From Diospyros lotus (Eukaryota; Streptophyta; Magnoliopsida; Ericales; Ebenaceae), in contig NC_068349.1 in assembly GCF_014633365.1 (NCBI RefSeq), positions 21,652,753 through 21,716,752 of the forward strand: a stretch of 64,000 bases of DNA, given 5' to 3'. The notes beneath the pieces are model-generated. The model was not told the origin of the DNA and did not search any database. It saw only the letters and a list, made by a program, of their open reading frames with translations. The translations under genes were made by a program, and so were the position numbers. This document shows positions 22,241-34,105 of this stretch, one piece after another. Every line of letters starts with the position of its first letter. The first letter of the stretch is position 1.

Positions 22241-22967
22241 GGGTTATGACAGATGAATGACAAAATAGCTTTCCTTAAAGGAAACTTGGTCGAGGATGTG
22301 TATATGACACAGCCTGACGGTTTTGTTACTCATAAACATGCAAATAAGATTTGCAACTTGCAAAGGTCCATTTATGGACTAAGGCAAGCATCCCGGAGTT
22401 AGAATCAATGTTTTGATGAAAAGATCAAAAGTTTGATTTTTCACAAAAGGGAAGTTGATCCTTGTGTTTACAAGAAGGTTAGTGGGAGCGTGGTAGTCCT
22501 TTTAGTCCTATATGTGGACAATATATTGCTCATAGGGAATGGTGTTCCCATGATGCAATTAGTTAAAATATGGCTTTCAAAGTATTTTCTCCATGAAGAA
22601 TTTGGGAGAAGCAGCCTATATTCTGGGAATAAAGATCTATAGAGATAGATCCAAGAGGTTGCTAGCACTCTCCCATAGCGCGTACATTGACAGGGTGCTA
22701 AAGAGGTTTAGCATGGAAGATTCTAGGAGGAGAAGTCTTCCCAGGTCACATGGAATACATCTCTCCAAGGCTATGTGTTTGAAGACACAAGATGAGAGAG
22801 ATAGGATGAGTCGAGCGCAATATGCCTTGGCTATTGGCTCGATCATGTATGTCATGTTATGTACGAGGCCTGATATCGCATATACTTTGAGCATATGTAG
22901 TAGATATCAAGCTGATCCAGGTGAGAAACACTGGATTGCTGTGAAAAACATTCTTAAGTACTTGTGA
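22241..22967 (+). pseudogene. Copia reverse transcriptase with core deletion and YVDN (Copia-1)
   Basis: The block ending DSGL joins at about 22247-22252 to QMNDKIAFLKG. In normal Copia RTs some 80 residues lie between these, including the basic fingers motif. The first catalytic Asp position reads Asn, the active-site tetrad reads YVDN at 22511-22522, and a TAG replaces Trp at 22400-22402. The C-terminal half (ILGIKIYRDRSKRLL, MLCTRPDIAY) is open at 22593-22967. The deletion, the TAG and YVDN are shared with Copia-2. Confidence 0.85.
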
Positions 22968-22969
22968 AG

Positions 22970-23499
22970 CACTAAAGAGATGTTTTTTTCCATATAGAGA
23001 ATAAGAGCATACCATGAAGGGGTTCATGGATGCCAGTTTCCAATTCGATCATGATGATTTTAAATCACGTACAGTCGAAATTCATATTCTGCCTATATGG
23101 CTGGGCCATGAGTTGGAAGAGTTCCAACAAGAGATAGTGGCAGATTCAACAACTGAAGTCGAATACATAACAACCTTCGAAGCAGCTAAGGAGGTTGTAT
23201 GGATCCGTAAGTTCATTGATGAACTTAAAGTGGTGTCCAGCATTGTTAATCCAATAACAGTTATTGGGACAACAATGGAGCCATCGCGTAAGCGAAGGAA
23301 CCACGATCTCATCAACGGACCAAATTTGTATTGCGATATCACCATATGATAATGGAGATTATCAGCTATGGTGACATATATAGAGAAAGTGTCGACGGAT
23401 GACAACGTCGTAGATCTCTTAACTAAAGCTCTATCCCAGGAGAAACATGAAAGTCATGTTCGATCACCAGGTATAAGATACATGAGTGATTGGCTCTAG
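22970..23499 (+). pseudogene. Copia RNase H (Copia-1)
   Basis: FMDASFQ (first acidic residue) near 23023 and ADSTTEVEYITTFEAAKE near 23141 are in one frame (23014-23349). The DNNGAIA and NVVDLLTKALSQE blocks follow in other frames, up to the pol stop TAG at 23497-23499. At least two frameshifts break the domain. Confidence 0.82.
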
Positions 23500-23500
23500 T

Positions 23501-23513
23501 GCAAGTGGGAGAT
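23501..23513 (+). other. Copia-1 polypurine tract
   Basis: GCAAGTGGGAGAT directly precedes the 3' LTR; it is identical to the tract of Copia-2. Confidence 0.85.
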
Positions 23514-25513
23514 TGTTAGTGTAGGTGCTCTAGACCCAATCAGATTGGGCATGTTGTACACTGACAATTGTAATCATGTTATTATTTGAATAAGGAGTTA
23601 TTCAAATTCACAAGAAGTCATTCTATTAGTTTCTTGTTATTATTGTAATAACCGAATGAAACTAGATAGAAGTCCATATGATGTATACTGTGAATAATCT
23701 ATAAAGATGTGAGATGATGCATCACAGTTTATAGACATCATTAAACGTCCCAAGTCGTAGCAATGTCAAGAATGGACATTGACAATTGCGGTAAGACTTG
23801 TATGTGCTATGTTTTTGCTATGTGATAGCAATGGGGATCTCACACCCATAGGCATGGGGATGCCTAGACAAGTACATAGGTGACCAATGTTGGAGAACGT
23901 GTCACTGGACATGACTCGCCATGAGAATCCATTTTGGTTATATGTTGATGAAATTCTCATACGAGATGGGTGTAACTAATCCTTGGACCTGAGGTTGTCA
24001 CGGTCATCTCATAAGAAGATTGGTATGCTTTGACATCGTTTCGATGGGCCTAGACAAAGGCTGCACGTGGGCGATCGTTGGGTATATCATGAGGCTTATG
24101 GAGATGGGTGCATAGCCAAGATGGGACTCGTCTATCCCTTGATAGAGGATGATGTATCTAAGGCGCCTTCGGTGGATATTCACTTTAAATCCATGGCCAT
24201 GGTGAAAGAGATCAATAAGGAGTTATTGATTCACTTTCTATTAAGTGAAGATATCCGAAAGACCGAAGAAAACTCATGTGATCATTATCAAGCAACACAT
24301 CGCCATACTTGAGATCACATAAGATGCATTGACGAGAGGATCGTATTACACGGTAACCATGCTCGTGAAAGGTTATTTGCGGATTATGAATCCTTCTGAA
24401 TAATTGGGTAGGCATGACGCCTTGCTAGAGGCCAATCTTGTCTTATGTGTTCGTACCGACACATTGCCAACATATTCGGAAGCCTAATGAGTCATACGCA
24501 ATAGGCACGGTCCCTGGCTTAAACCAGGAGAGTGGACGTATGGTTAAGTGGGACACTTCGGCAAGAAGTTGTACCATCGTAGGTTCTCACGGAAAAAGAA
24601 CAGATAGACGTAATGACGTCGATATGACGAGGAGTCGTCGTAATGGAAAGAGTTTCCTAAAAATGGCATTTGATTAAATTAGGAAGGAGTTTCTAATTTA
24701 ATGATTTTCTATTTGTTGGAGTGGCAAATAGGAAATAAAATATTTTTTGGGCTTAAGTTAATATTTGGACTAAATTAGATTTGGGCCAAATATTAAATTA
24801 AATATTATATTTGGACTAAATTGGATTTGGGCCAAATATTAAAATAAATATTATATTTGGACTAAATTAGATTTGGGCCAAATATTAAATATTATATTTG
24901 GACCAAATTAGATTTGGGCCAAATATTAAATAAAATATATTTGGGCTTGAATTAGATTTGGGCCATAATATTTTATTTAACCTATAAAAGGATTGGGCCA
25001 TTTAATTATATTTCTAGTTGGACTAGAATAAGCCCACTTATGATTCTAATTAAATTAGAATTAATGGGCTAGCCCAATCCATTAGGGTTTTAGAAACCCT
25101 AGGATATTTCATTATAAATATCATTTTATAGGTTGCCCATTATAGAGGCGATTTTTGGTGTCGTTTTTCAAGAGTTGAAAAACGCATTGCCGTTCACTCT
25201 TCCCCGTTTCTTTTGGCATCGATTTGAAACGTGGGTGTTCTTTTACCGTCCATACACAAGCCGCGCAAAGGAGAAGGAGCTAGCACTCCTATTCCGCTCT
25301 CCTTGCCAACGGACGCGTGCCGCGTATCACGAGTTAGAGGCCGGACGCTTGGACGGCTCGAATCCGCGAACGACTCGATAATCTAAAGGTTAGATTTATT
25401 TATTTGTTTGTGAATGATTTGATTTCGACGTTGATCCAATCGCCGGGATCGGGGTAAGGTTCAAAATTTTTGAACTACGCTGCTTGCCCCGTAGCGATCT
25501 TGCTTTACTTTCA
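23514..25513 (+). mobile_element. Copia-1 3' LTR (2000 bp)
   Basis: Same ends and length as the 5' LTR, six differences by eye, followed by the TSD at 25514. Confidence 0.97.
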
Positions 25514-25518
25514 CGGAG
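25514..25518. repeat. Right TSD of Copia-1 (CGGAG)
   Basis: It matches 15904-15908. Confidence 0.95.
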
Positions 25519-26140
25519 GGTACCCACAACCACAACTGACTCACTAAGAACCTAGCTCAAACCAAGTTTGGTATCATTCCCAATGAAGTAGGGGCGATAC
25601 AATACCCCGTAAGCACTTACCGAATTAAACCCCGAAACTCTCCTATTTAATTTAATTAAATTTAATTTATGCAACAGATACCCACAACATACGTAAATAA
25701 TTTCTATAAGAAAATCAGGCTAAGGAAGGAAATGGAATCCACAAATCGAAGGAGATTCACAAAAGGAGTAAGAAGCTTGCCTTTAATTAGCTGATTTTAG
25801 CGTTTATACACCCGCGCACAGCTAAATTATTACATGCTGCAAAATAAGATATAATCTTCTAAAATTAACATATTCGCACCCAAAATTAAATTCCAAACCG
25901 TTCAAATTTATTCACATAATTTACCACACTTACCTATTTACTTAAATCCCAACTAACCTGAATTTTCCACGATTTTTCCTGGATTTTTCCCCCACTTTCA
26001 ACCTCGGTGCGCTGCTTCTTCTTCACTGTAACTTCACCCTTCAAATTGCTATTAAAATCAACAAATTTCAAGCTGAAATCGGGTTAAAAAGATAGCTAGA
26101 GAGGGGCCGCTAGAAGCTGTCGCATGGCAGCCAACACACC
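25519..26140. other. Host sequence E, middle piece (LTR-like)
   Basis: It continues 15709-15908 after removal of Copia-1. No conserved frame is present. The complement of a splice-donor-like AAGCTTGCC block near 25772 and a T-rich tract near 25960-26000 resemble the untranslated part of Gypsy LTRs. No source family is recognised. Confidence 0.4.
26136..26140. repeat. Left TSD of solo LTR D (ACACC)
   Basis: ACACC at 26136-26140 is repeated at 28849-28853, on either side of the LTR. Confidence 0.9.
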
Positions 26141-28848
26141 TGTAACACCCGGTGTTACTGGTGTTAAGAGAATAAGAAAGGCAGTAAGAAAACTTTCAAA
26201 AATACCCTTGAGGAGGTGATGAATCCTTGAGATTGAGGGTGCCCTATGAGAGGGGTATTTTGGTAATTTGGATAGTAAAGTCCAATAAAGGGTATTTTGA
26301 TAAATTGGTAATAATTCCTATGTGGAATTAGGTGAATAAGTGAATTAAATCCCAATTTTGTATTTATGTGGAGATATGGGATTAATAATTCATGAAAGGG
26401 TATTTTGGTAATTTGGAGTGATTCCATAAAGGAAATTAATTATGGAAAATAGGGAAAATGGAGAATATGAAATTATTGGAGGAAATAATTATTTTTCCTT
26501 AAATTGATGAATAAACGTGGTAATGCCACATGGATGAAGGAGATTAGAACTTAGAAGCCAATGTTAGTGTCTTGTAATGACACTTGGCATTTTGTGGTCC
26601 AAGTTAAATGGAGAGATTAAATTAAATGCTAAAATAAATTCTAATTAGTCTTTCAAACATTTAATGTAGAGTATGATTATGGAGAATTAAATAAATCCAA
26701 AGGAAAATGGGAAATTAGTCTCCCATTAATGATGGAAAATTGTGGGATTTATTAAATGGGAAATAAATGTTTTATGTCTCTCAAATGTGATGGGTTGAAA
26801 ATAGTCTCATTTAAGTAAATGAGAAATAAATGGAAAAATTCAAGAATCCAATGGATGAGATCAATTCTTGAAAAGAGAATGAATCCAAAGGTAGGGATTT
26901 AAAAAGAAGAAATGGCATGGATTGCCAAATATTAAGAGATGGGTGGTTGAGATTAAAGCTTTCAAAAGCACTTGGATTGTGCTTTTAATTGAAGGTTGAG
27001 ATCTTCTCTTGAAAAGTGAATAAAAATCCAATGGATGAGATTAATCAAGACAAAGGCACATGGATTGTGTTTTCTTGTGTGGTTGGGATTTTCTCTCAAA
27101 AAGCAAATGGAAATAAAGGGCTAAGATGAAGTCTTGAAATTGAGATTTTAAGACAAAGAGTGGTATATAAAGGGAAAGAGAGCAATTGTCTCAAATTTTG
27201 CCATTTCAAAGAGAGAAAGAAACTAAGAGAATGGAAGAAGCCTTCCAAGGAAAAGAAAAGAAAGAAAGGGAAAGAAGATTATCAAGAAGGTAAGTATTCT
27301 TTCTTTTGGGTAGTGTGAAATCTTGTTATTTGTCTTGATGGTGGACTTAGTTTCTTTATATTTTGTTTTAAGGGATCTCTTTAGGAGAAGTGTTGGAAGG
27401 AAGCTAGTGAGAGTTTAAAGCTTCAAAGAGAAGAATGAGGTAAGGGATGGCCCCATGGGAGGGTGGCCTTGCAATGGGTTGTAAGTATGTTTCATAAATG
27501 TATATGTTGCATTTGGCATGTTCTTTTATGTTCATGAGACTTATGGCCATAGGTTAGTTTGGGAACATGGTTGAAATGGTGGGTTGATTTCCTCTAACCT
27601 TGGAGGGTTGTGAGGGCAAAGAAGCCTAGCCACACTTGCATGCATTTGACATCATATAAACTTGTTATGTTCATATTTATTTTGCATTGCACGCTTATTG
27701 AGCTTAATAGCTCATGAGTTTTTATCCTCACATATAGGTTGTGGAAGCATGGGAAAAATTAATACAAGGTGGAATGGCATGTGGAGGCATGGAAATGAAG
27801 ATTCAAGTGTGTTGTATGGCTTAAGGTAGCCTAGTTTGTGGCATTTGATTTATGTAATGTAATGTATTTGGTTGGTAATGGCTTTCTTAAGCCTAAGGTT
27901 GTGGGTATATTTCATTCTGTAGTGTTTGATTTAAATTAGAAATGAGATATTGCCTTATGGTATGTAGAAGCCTAGGTTGAGTGAAGGTCTCATTTTGGTG
28001 TGTGTTGTGAGAAGCACCAAGGAGTTAAACCATATGATTTTGTTGGAAAAAAAATAGTGTGTGTTTGATGTATGTTATGGAAGCATCAAGAGCATGGTTT
28101 AAGCCTTAATCTTGGAACAAAAGAGGCTAAAATGGAAGGAAAGTGAAGTTTATTTATTTAATTTGAATTCTAGAAAGTTTGGGTTCGGAAGGCCCAAGAA
28201 AAAAAAAAATTTGAAGTTGTAGCAGGTGGCAGCAGTCCCCGCTCGCGGGCAGGGCCGTATGGTCTGTCGCGTGCGTGCAGGGGTGCGCGCGCAGCATGCG
28301 CGGCCAACCCGCGAAGCCAGCGCCCAGCGAGGCCCAGCTCGGGCCCCGGGCGAGCCAGCGGGCCCCGTCGGCCAAATTTTTTAAAATTTGGAATTTTAGG
28401 GAATTAAAGGGCAATTCTAAATTGATTTTGGGCCCTAGAGAAATTTTCAAAATAAAGGGATTTTTCGGACATTTTGGAGAATAATGCCAGATTTTTGGAA
28501 AATTGAAAATTTTGAGTTTTTCCTCCAAATTTGGTAATCAATCAATGGATTGATTTTAATGGTGATTTATGGAGCCCGAAAAAATTCTTGGTCGAAAAAA
28601 GAATTTAAAATAATTGAGAAAATGGCGATTGGGCGTCAGAATGAGATTTTCTTTATAGCCAATGCGGTGTGGTTAAAGCCCAATTCTGCTAGTGAATCCT
28701 GGGGTTCAGGGAAGGGAAAGACTAACCTAGTTCCCACCTAGGGCGTTTCGTCTTGAAATATGGTCCACCCTTCACCAAAGGCCAGGCAGGTGGACAATTC
28801 GGGTGATTGTTCACGAGTAACACCCGTAAGTGAGAGCGGGGCGTTACA
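26141..28848 (+). mobile_element. Solo LTR of family D (2708 bp)
   Basis: It starts TGTAACACCCGGTGTTAC, ends GGGGCGTTACA, and has a perfect TSD with no internal region. It therefore results from recombination between the two LTRs of a former element. U3 is AT-rich; a TATA box is at 27164; the GC-rich stretch is near 28210-28370. From the AGGTAAGGGATGGCCCC block at about 27440 onward it is homologous to family A LTRs, while the 5' portion is unrelated to them. Confidence 0.92.
27164..27173 (+). promoter_or_regulatory. TATA box of LTR D
   Basis: TATATAAAGG, followed about 25-30 nt later by a purine-rich transcribed-looking leader and a donor-like AAGGTAAGTA near 27287. It would mark the U3/R border. 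Inferred from motif and position. Confidence 0.65.
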
Positions 28849-29221
28849 ACACCCCATCGCCTTGCCCTAAACGACGCCATTTTTAGGCTGGGAATGGCTA
28901 GAAAATCCATCCTAAATTCCTTCTAGCGTGCACGCACTAGCGCGGGTTTGATCCCGCATCTGGCCCTTAGGTCTCTCGCATGCGTGGCGCCAACGCTGCT
29001 TGCCTTCCTCAACCATTATATGCGCCCACATAATTATAATGTAATCCCACACAGTTTTCAATTATTACATTTTAACCCCACAACTTCCAAAAATTGCCAC
29101 AAACACCCCACTTATTAATAACCCTTATACCCCGTATTTTTCAACAATTACTTGCCCATTACTTTTAATACCAAATAATTTAATATTTCATTTAAACCCA
29201 TAAATATTCAATAATCATTGT
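28849..29221. other. Host sequence E, right piece
   Basis: It continues 25519-26140 after removal of the solo LTR (the first 5 bp are the TSD copy). It is AT-rich toward the right, with no conserved frame. It ends where the Tat-like LTR begins at 29222. Confidence 0.4.
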
Positions 29222-29258
29222 TGATGTACCTGGGAAAGTTAAGCTGATACCTGATACC
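29222..29258 (+). mobile_element. 37-bp stub: 5' end of the Tat-like element's LTR
   Basis: TGATGTACCTGGGAAAGTTA and the following bases match the start of the solo LTR at 53655, with only transition differences over about 33 bp. It is the left end of the Tat-like element that resumes at 51044. The rest of this LTR and part of the next element's LTR were deleted at about 29258. Confidence 0.65.
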
Positions 29259-30531
29259 TGGCTCGGACGCCCGTTACCGCTAGCAGCATCGCCTCCAGCT
29301 GCCTCCGACTGCATCGTGGCCATCCTTGCTGGCTGCCTCCGTCGCAGCAACACACGGCAAGCAACTCCCTTGCGCGCTACAACCCGCGTCTGCCATGGCC
29401 AACCCCAAGCTCCTGGCCGCCACTTCCTCTGTGCGTCTTCGGCAACTGGCCGTGCGCCCCTGACGGTTGTGAGCCATTCCGGCTCAGCCTTCCGCGCACC
29501 ACCGGCCCACTACAGCACCACCGAAGGCCGCCTCTACTCCAGTTATGGTCGCTGCAACCAACGACATTGCAAATCTAGCCAGTCCGACCCTCTCTCTCGA
29601 TCACTCTCTTTCTCCCTCTCGTGAGCTCTCCCTCATTCGCTCGCTCTCCCTCTGCGATCTCTCGGCCATCCTCCCGAGCTTTCTCCTCTGAAATGCATTA
29701 GCCATGGTAGCCTTCGCTGCTAGCCGAGCTTCTTTGTCGCTGGCCATGGCGGTTGCTGCCATGGCCGATTGGCCATCATGCTCTCTCTCTTTGCTTCACT
29801 CGGCCAAGAGCTCTCTCTCTCTCATCCTTACTCTCTCTCGATCTCCTTTCTCCCTCGGCTCTCTTCCCTCTCTCTGTTCTTAAATTCAAAATTTGAATTT
29901 GAAAATGGAAGGAAGCAAGTAACTCACGCCTATATATATATACATATATAATTTGATTACACTTTTAAATCCCCCAATTTCTTAATTATATCACTTGAGG
30001 GTTTTAATAATTCCACTTGGAGACCTATTAAATACACTTAAGCCCTCCAAGGTTTAAATTAATTACCATTAAGCCTCACAATTTCTTGATTTTTTAAAAA
30101 TTAATAATCGACTATTTCACGAAAATGCCGATTTTGTCCCTATGCCTGCACGGGACCTCTATTCGACCCGAAAACGCTTCAAGGTTGTTGACTTACTCGC
30201 AAAACTGGACCACCCATGGGGTCCCCTCAGCTTCCCGGAGGTTCCCTGTGGCCATTCGGTATTGGCACCCATTGAGGTTTATGTAGAATTTATTTCGAAA
30301 ATTATTCCCGGTCGGACCGCTTCCAGTGCCATAATCCTTATCTCGAGACACTCATCAATCTCTCGCCCTCTTCCCTAGACTTCCAAGTCTCGAGGCACTC
30401 CCTACTATCAATTCGGTAATTTTATTAATTAATTTCTCGAAACCGACTATTGGGCTTCCTGGATCATCCGAGATCCTTTCAAATAATCAAAAATTATTTA
30501 TTTTCAACACTATGTAATACTGGGTATTACA
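29259..30531 (-). mobile_element. Family A 3' LTR, truncated, minus strand
   Basis: It matches 49772-51043 closely, starts in mid-LTR at TGGCTCGGACGC and ends GGTATTACA. A PPT follows at once at 30532, so on the minus strand this is the 3' LTR of the element whose 5' LTR is 45499-51043. About half of the LTR was lost with the junction at 29258. Confidence 0.82.
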
Positions 30532-30548
30532 TTCCACCCCTCTTAAAG
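30532..30548 (-). other. Polypurine tract of the family A element
   Basis: TTCCACCCCTCTTAAAG is the complement of a purine-rich tract abutting the LTR. The adjoining minus-strand motif, a TTTCGAGGATGAAATTCT block, is nearly the same as the one preceding the Tekay-like LTR at 41670-41700, which links family A to chromoviruses. Confidence 0.8.
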
Positions 30549-33489
30549 AATTTCATCCTCGAAATTCACTTTACCATACTTTCCTGCCCAAGATAATGAC
30601 TTTCTCAGGCTACTCTCCAAATCCCCTGCTCGAGAATCTCGTAGCCGAACCATTTATCAGCCTTTAACTCGGGTCATTCCCACCTCAAGGCTGCACTTAG
30701 GCATTTGGTCCTCTGCTTCTCGAGGACATTCACCAACCGAATACCGCCTTGGCCTCCAACCAAATTGCACCACTAGTCGCTGGTCATGCTTACTACAACG
30801 ATATCCATCTCCTGATGGATTTTCTCTACCTCGATGCATCGCTTTGTAGTTTATTTCCCATTTTCCCATCAATCAAAACGAACTCTCATTAACATTGCAT
30901 CACTGATCAGTCTACCACGATTTTACGCCGATCACACACAACAACGTTTCCCATTGCCAATCACACATGGCCACGATTTTATGCTGGTCCAACCAGCAAC
31001 GTCTTAGCGCTGATCATCAGCTGCAATGTCTCTTCTAGTGCCAATAAGACACTCTAACACCTATGCCACCATGGCATACCGCCATTAATCACAAGCATGC
31101 ATAGTTTGAGTCGATCCTTATGGTAACCTTTCATTACCGATCAACTAACCATGCTACCACTACCTGGGAAGCAACCATTTGGCCCACCCAGCCAACTTCG
31201 ATCATTTTATACATGGTCTTCTACCTTGACCAGCCGACCCTCATTTATTGATATAATTATGCATAATCGACCTACCTAACACCATGCTAGGTACTTACAC
31301 ATTTCAATCGTACGTGCATTACTCGAGTTCACCTCGAGCTTGGCGACGCATGCACCATTACAATCTCACCTTGAACTTAACCATGCTCGGGCCACAACCT
31401 TCTCCCAACCAGGAGTTCTTCGCATTAAGCACACAAAGATACTTACTAGCCGATATCACACGCTAATAGGGGTCTTATACCCATACCAGGGAACATCTTC
31501 ACTGAGCAACCCATTTTAATACTTCACCCAATTCGCTTTCACAATCATGCCCCATGCTAGGCCTTACCTTGGCTATTAAACCCTACCACGAGTTAAGGAT
31601 CCTACCATTGCGCTTAAGGCCGCAGAACCATTAATCGGCCTTCGTCATCACCCACGGTGCGTGGCACAAGTGATTGGCTTATTACCATCTGCACAATTAC
31701 TTATTGCATCGCACCTGTAGGATGACTCATGCCTTTGGTCCGCACCACAACAAGCTAACATGGTTACACCCCCACTCTTGTAGCTGTCTTCTAGCCAAAT
31801 TTACTCGCCCAGCTTCAACTTCATTAGGATTTTTCAAATCTCACCATTTCTCAACAGAGCCTCTTACTCTGGAGACACTACACTTTCAGCCATCCTAAAC
31901 CAAGTTTATTCTCAATCTTCATTAAACACCTGATTTAAACCATGCATAATGGTTCCCTTTGTCCTCCTCGACAAGGACAACACCATGACATCAACGAATT
32001 CCCTGACAACGACGATGACACCACCACGTCATCTCAAAAGACTCGTTGCTCCTTAAATTTCTCTGGTCATCGCAACCAGCACGACCCCACCCTTAGGCCG
32101 CCTTCCTCATATCACTTTGTTATGCTTATAGCAGCTAGCTAATTCCCTGAGAGACTCTGGCTTCTCCCGATCTTCTTATACGCTTTACTACAATCAGCTC
32201 ACACCACTCGATGAGCGACCACATAGGCTCTATGCCACCATCATCAGCTAAGACGACCTCCTACCATCGCTTGGCACTACGTTCAACCGCAACCGCGACT
32301 CTAGAGCCACCTACGCCACTGACCGACTGCTTTCACAATGCCACACCACCATAGCCAGACGCTGCACTGCTGCTGCCGCTATCACCAGTCAGCGTCTTCG
32401 GTCGCCATCGGCTACCCCCGACTAGTCACCAATCGACTCCACTAGATACTTTCTTCACAACCATTAACCCCTAACCACGAGGTCAATTCTCATCAATGGC
32501 TCACACACTAAGGCATCCCCCTAGCTGTACCACTCACAGCTATGAGGTGATTTCATCACCTAAACACCCTTCTTGGGAACCAATCTCGTCCCATAAGCTC
32601 CTCTTTCGAACTCTCGCCACCCATTGGCGACGTCTCAAATTCGCCCTCAACTTCCGTCTAACCAACCCGATTAGCTTTAGTCGGATTGCCCGGCCTATAA
32701 CCAACACAACCTTCCTCCAGGCATTACACTTATAATCATCGACTATGACTTCGATTTAAACTCCACCTACTAGAAATCACCCCTGCCACTCCTGTGGAAC
32801 TCGTACTTCCACTGGATGCCGTAGGACTCATCTTCCTACTCAGGCACTCACCATTACGCTGGTTTTCCCCGGGTGATCCATCTTGTTAGAATTGCAGTGC
32901 CTTAGGAGGTCCATCTAGTGTTGTGGCCCCATACCCAACCTTTCTTGGGAGGACATCTCAAGTTCTTTCTAGGCCACATTTCAACACTACCATCTTTAAC
33001 TCCCGCTACGGAGCAGCACTCCTTCAAACGGCACTATTCTGCCCTGACCAACCATCTTTTATCATCTTGGTTCTCTTTCTCAAAATTCATCCGGTTTAAC
33101 CACCAGACCCGCTGAACTCTTATGTACACGGTCAATCAACAAGGCTTTACGTCACAGTCCTCAAGCCTCACGGTTCCATCATTGCCATTAGGTGCTACCA
33201 CCTGGCAACTGATCATGTGTTATCAATTGGAAACCCCTCCGGTGCCATATGAGGATACTTCCACATTTTCGCATCGACACATTAGGACTAACACTAGACT
33301 GTGCAATTGCGAGCCTTCATGGATTTCAAACCGTGCCTTAGACACGCGTTCAGCCCATTACAACTCACATCGCAGGGTTAGAGATCCCCTTACTTGAAAA
33401 TTTTGGACGCTTCAACAATCCCATCTCATGGTTGGCTTCCAACTCGTAAGTCTCGCCCTCCACGGCACTTACGTAACCTTCTAGAGCCA
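30549..33489 (-). mobile_element. Non-coding internal region of the family A element (PPT side)
   Basis: Almost 3 kb where gag-pol would be expected, but no retrotransposon protein motif (RT, integrase, chromodomain) is visible on either strand. Frames are short and stop-rich. Degenerate repeats such as CACGATTTTAYGC near 30918 and 30971 occur. With 39835-40689 and 43903-45484 it makes about 5.4 kb of internal sequence between a recognisable PBS and PPT, so the element looks like a large non-autonomous derivative. Confidence 0.6.
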
Positions 33490-33494
33490 TTTAT
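33490..33494. repeat. Left TSD of element D2 (TTTAT)
   Basis: TTTAT at 33490-33494 is repeated at 39830-39834, outside the ends of D2. Confidence 0.85.
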
Positions 33495-34105
33495 TGTAAC
33501 GCCCCGCTCCCACTTACGGGTGTTACTCATGAACAATCACCCGAATTGTCTACCTTCCCGGCCTTTGGCGAAGGGTGGACCATGTTTCAAGACGAAACGC
33601 CTTAAGTGGGAACTAGGCTCATCCTTCCCTTCCCTGAATCCCAGGATTCACTAGCAGAATTGGGGTTTAGCCACACTGCATTGGCTATAAAGAAAATCTC
33701 ATTCAGACTCCCAATCGCCACTTTCTCAATTATTTTTAATTCTTTTCCCATTCAAGAATTTTTACCGGGCTCCATAAAATCACCAATTTAAATCAATCCA
33801 TTGATTGATTACCAAATTTGGAGCAAAAACTCAAATTTTCAATTTTCCAAAATTTCGGCATTATTCTCCAAAATGCCCGAAAATCCCCTTTCTTTTGAAA
33901 TTTCCTCCAGGCCCAAAATTAATTAAGAAATGCCCCAATTTCTCTAAAAAATCAAAATTTAAAAAAAAAATTGGGCGGCGGGGCCTGCTGGCGCGCCTGG
34001 GGCCCGCGCGGGGCCCCATGATGCGCTGGCAGCGTGACTGGCTGCGCCCGCGTGCCCGCTCCCGCGCCCCCGCGCGCCCCAGCTCGCCTGCCCGCGCGCC
34101 CACTT
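33495..34105 (-). mobile_element. Remnant of D2 3' LTR
   Basis: It starts TGTAACGCCCCGCTCCCACTT and matches 37150-37700 in order, including the GC-rich stretch at about 33973-34050. The exact junction with the leader lies within the GC-rich variable part and is uncertain by about 50 bp. Confidence 0.78.

Larger units (their letters stand above)
15909..25513 (+). mobile_element. Copia-1: complete, recently inserted, defective Ty1/Copia retrotransposon
   Basis: The element is 9605 bp with two 2000-bp LTRs (15909-17908, 23514-25513), PBS, leader, gag, protease, integrase, RT, RNase H and PPT in Copia order, and a perfect CGGAG TSD. By eye the LTRs differ at six positions, so insertion is very recent. 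Yet the coding region has stops, a 1-nt deletion in integrase and a deletion in RT; several defects are shared with Copia-2 and must predate both insertions. Mobilisation by another element's proteins is inferred. The clade within Copia is uncertain. Confidence 0.97.

Noticed and set aside
29222..29258. Fragment of Tat pol gene
   Set aside because: It first looked like coding sequence because 53655 onward reads on from pol, but the TTAGC TSD shows that 53655 is the LTR start, so this is an LTR stub.
30657..33654. Host gene exons in the long stretch 30549-33489
   Set aside because: Short frames on both strands without recognisable domains, and the region lies between a PPT and PBS of one retroelement.
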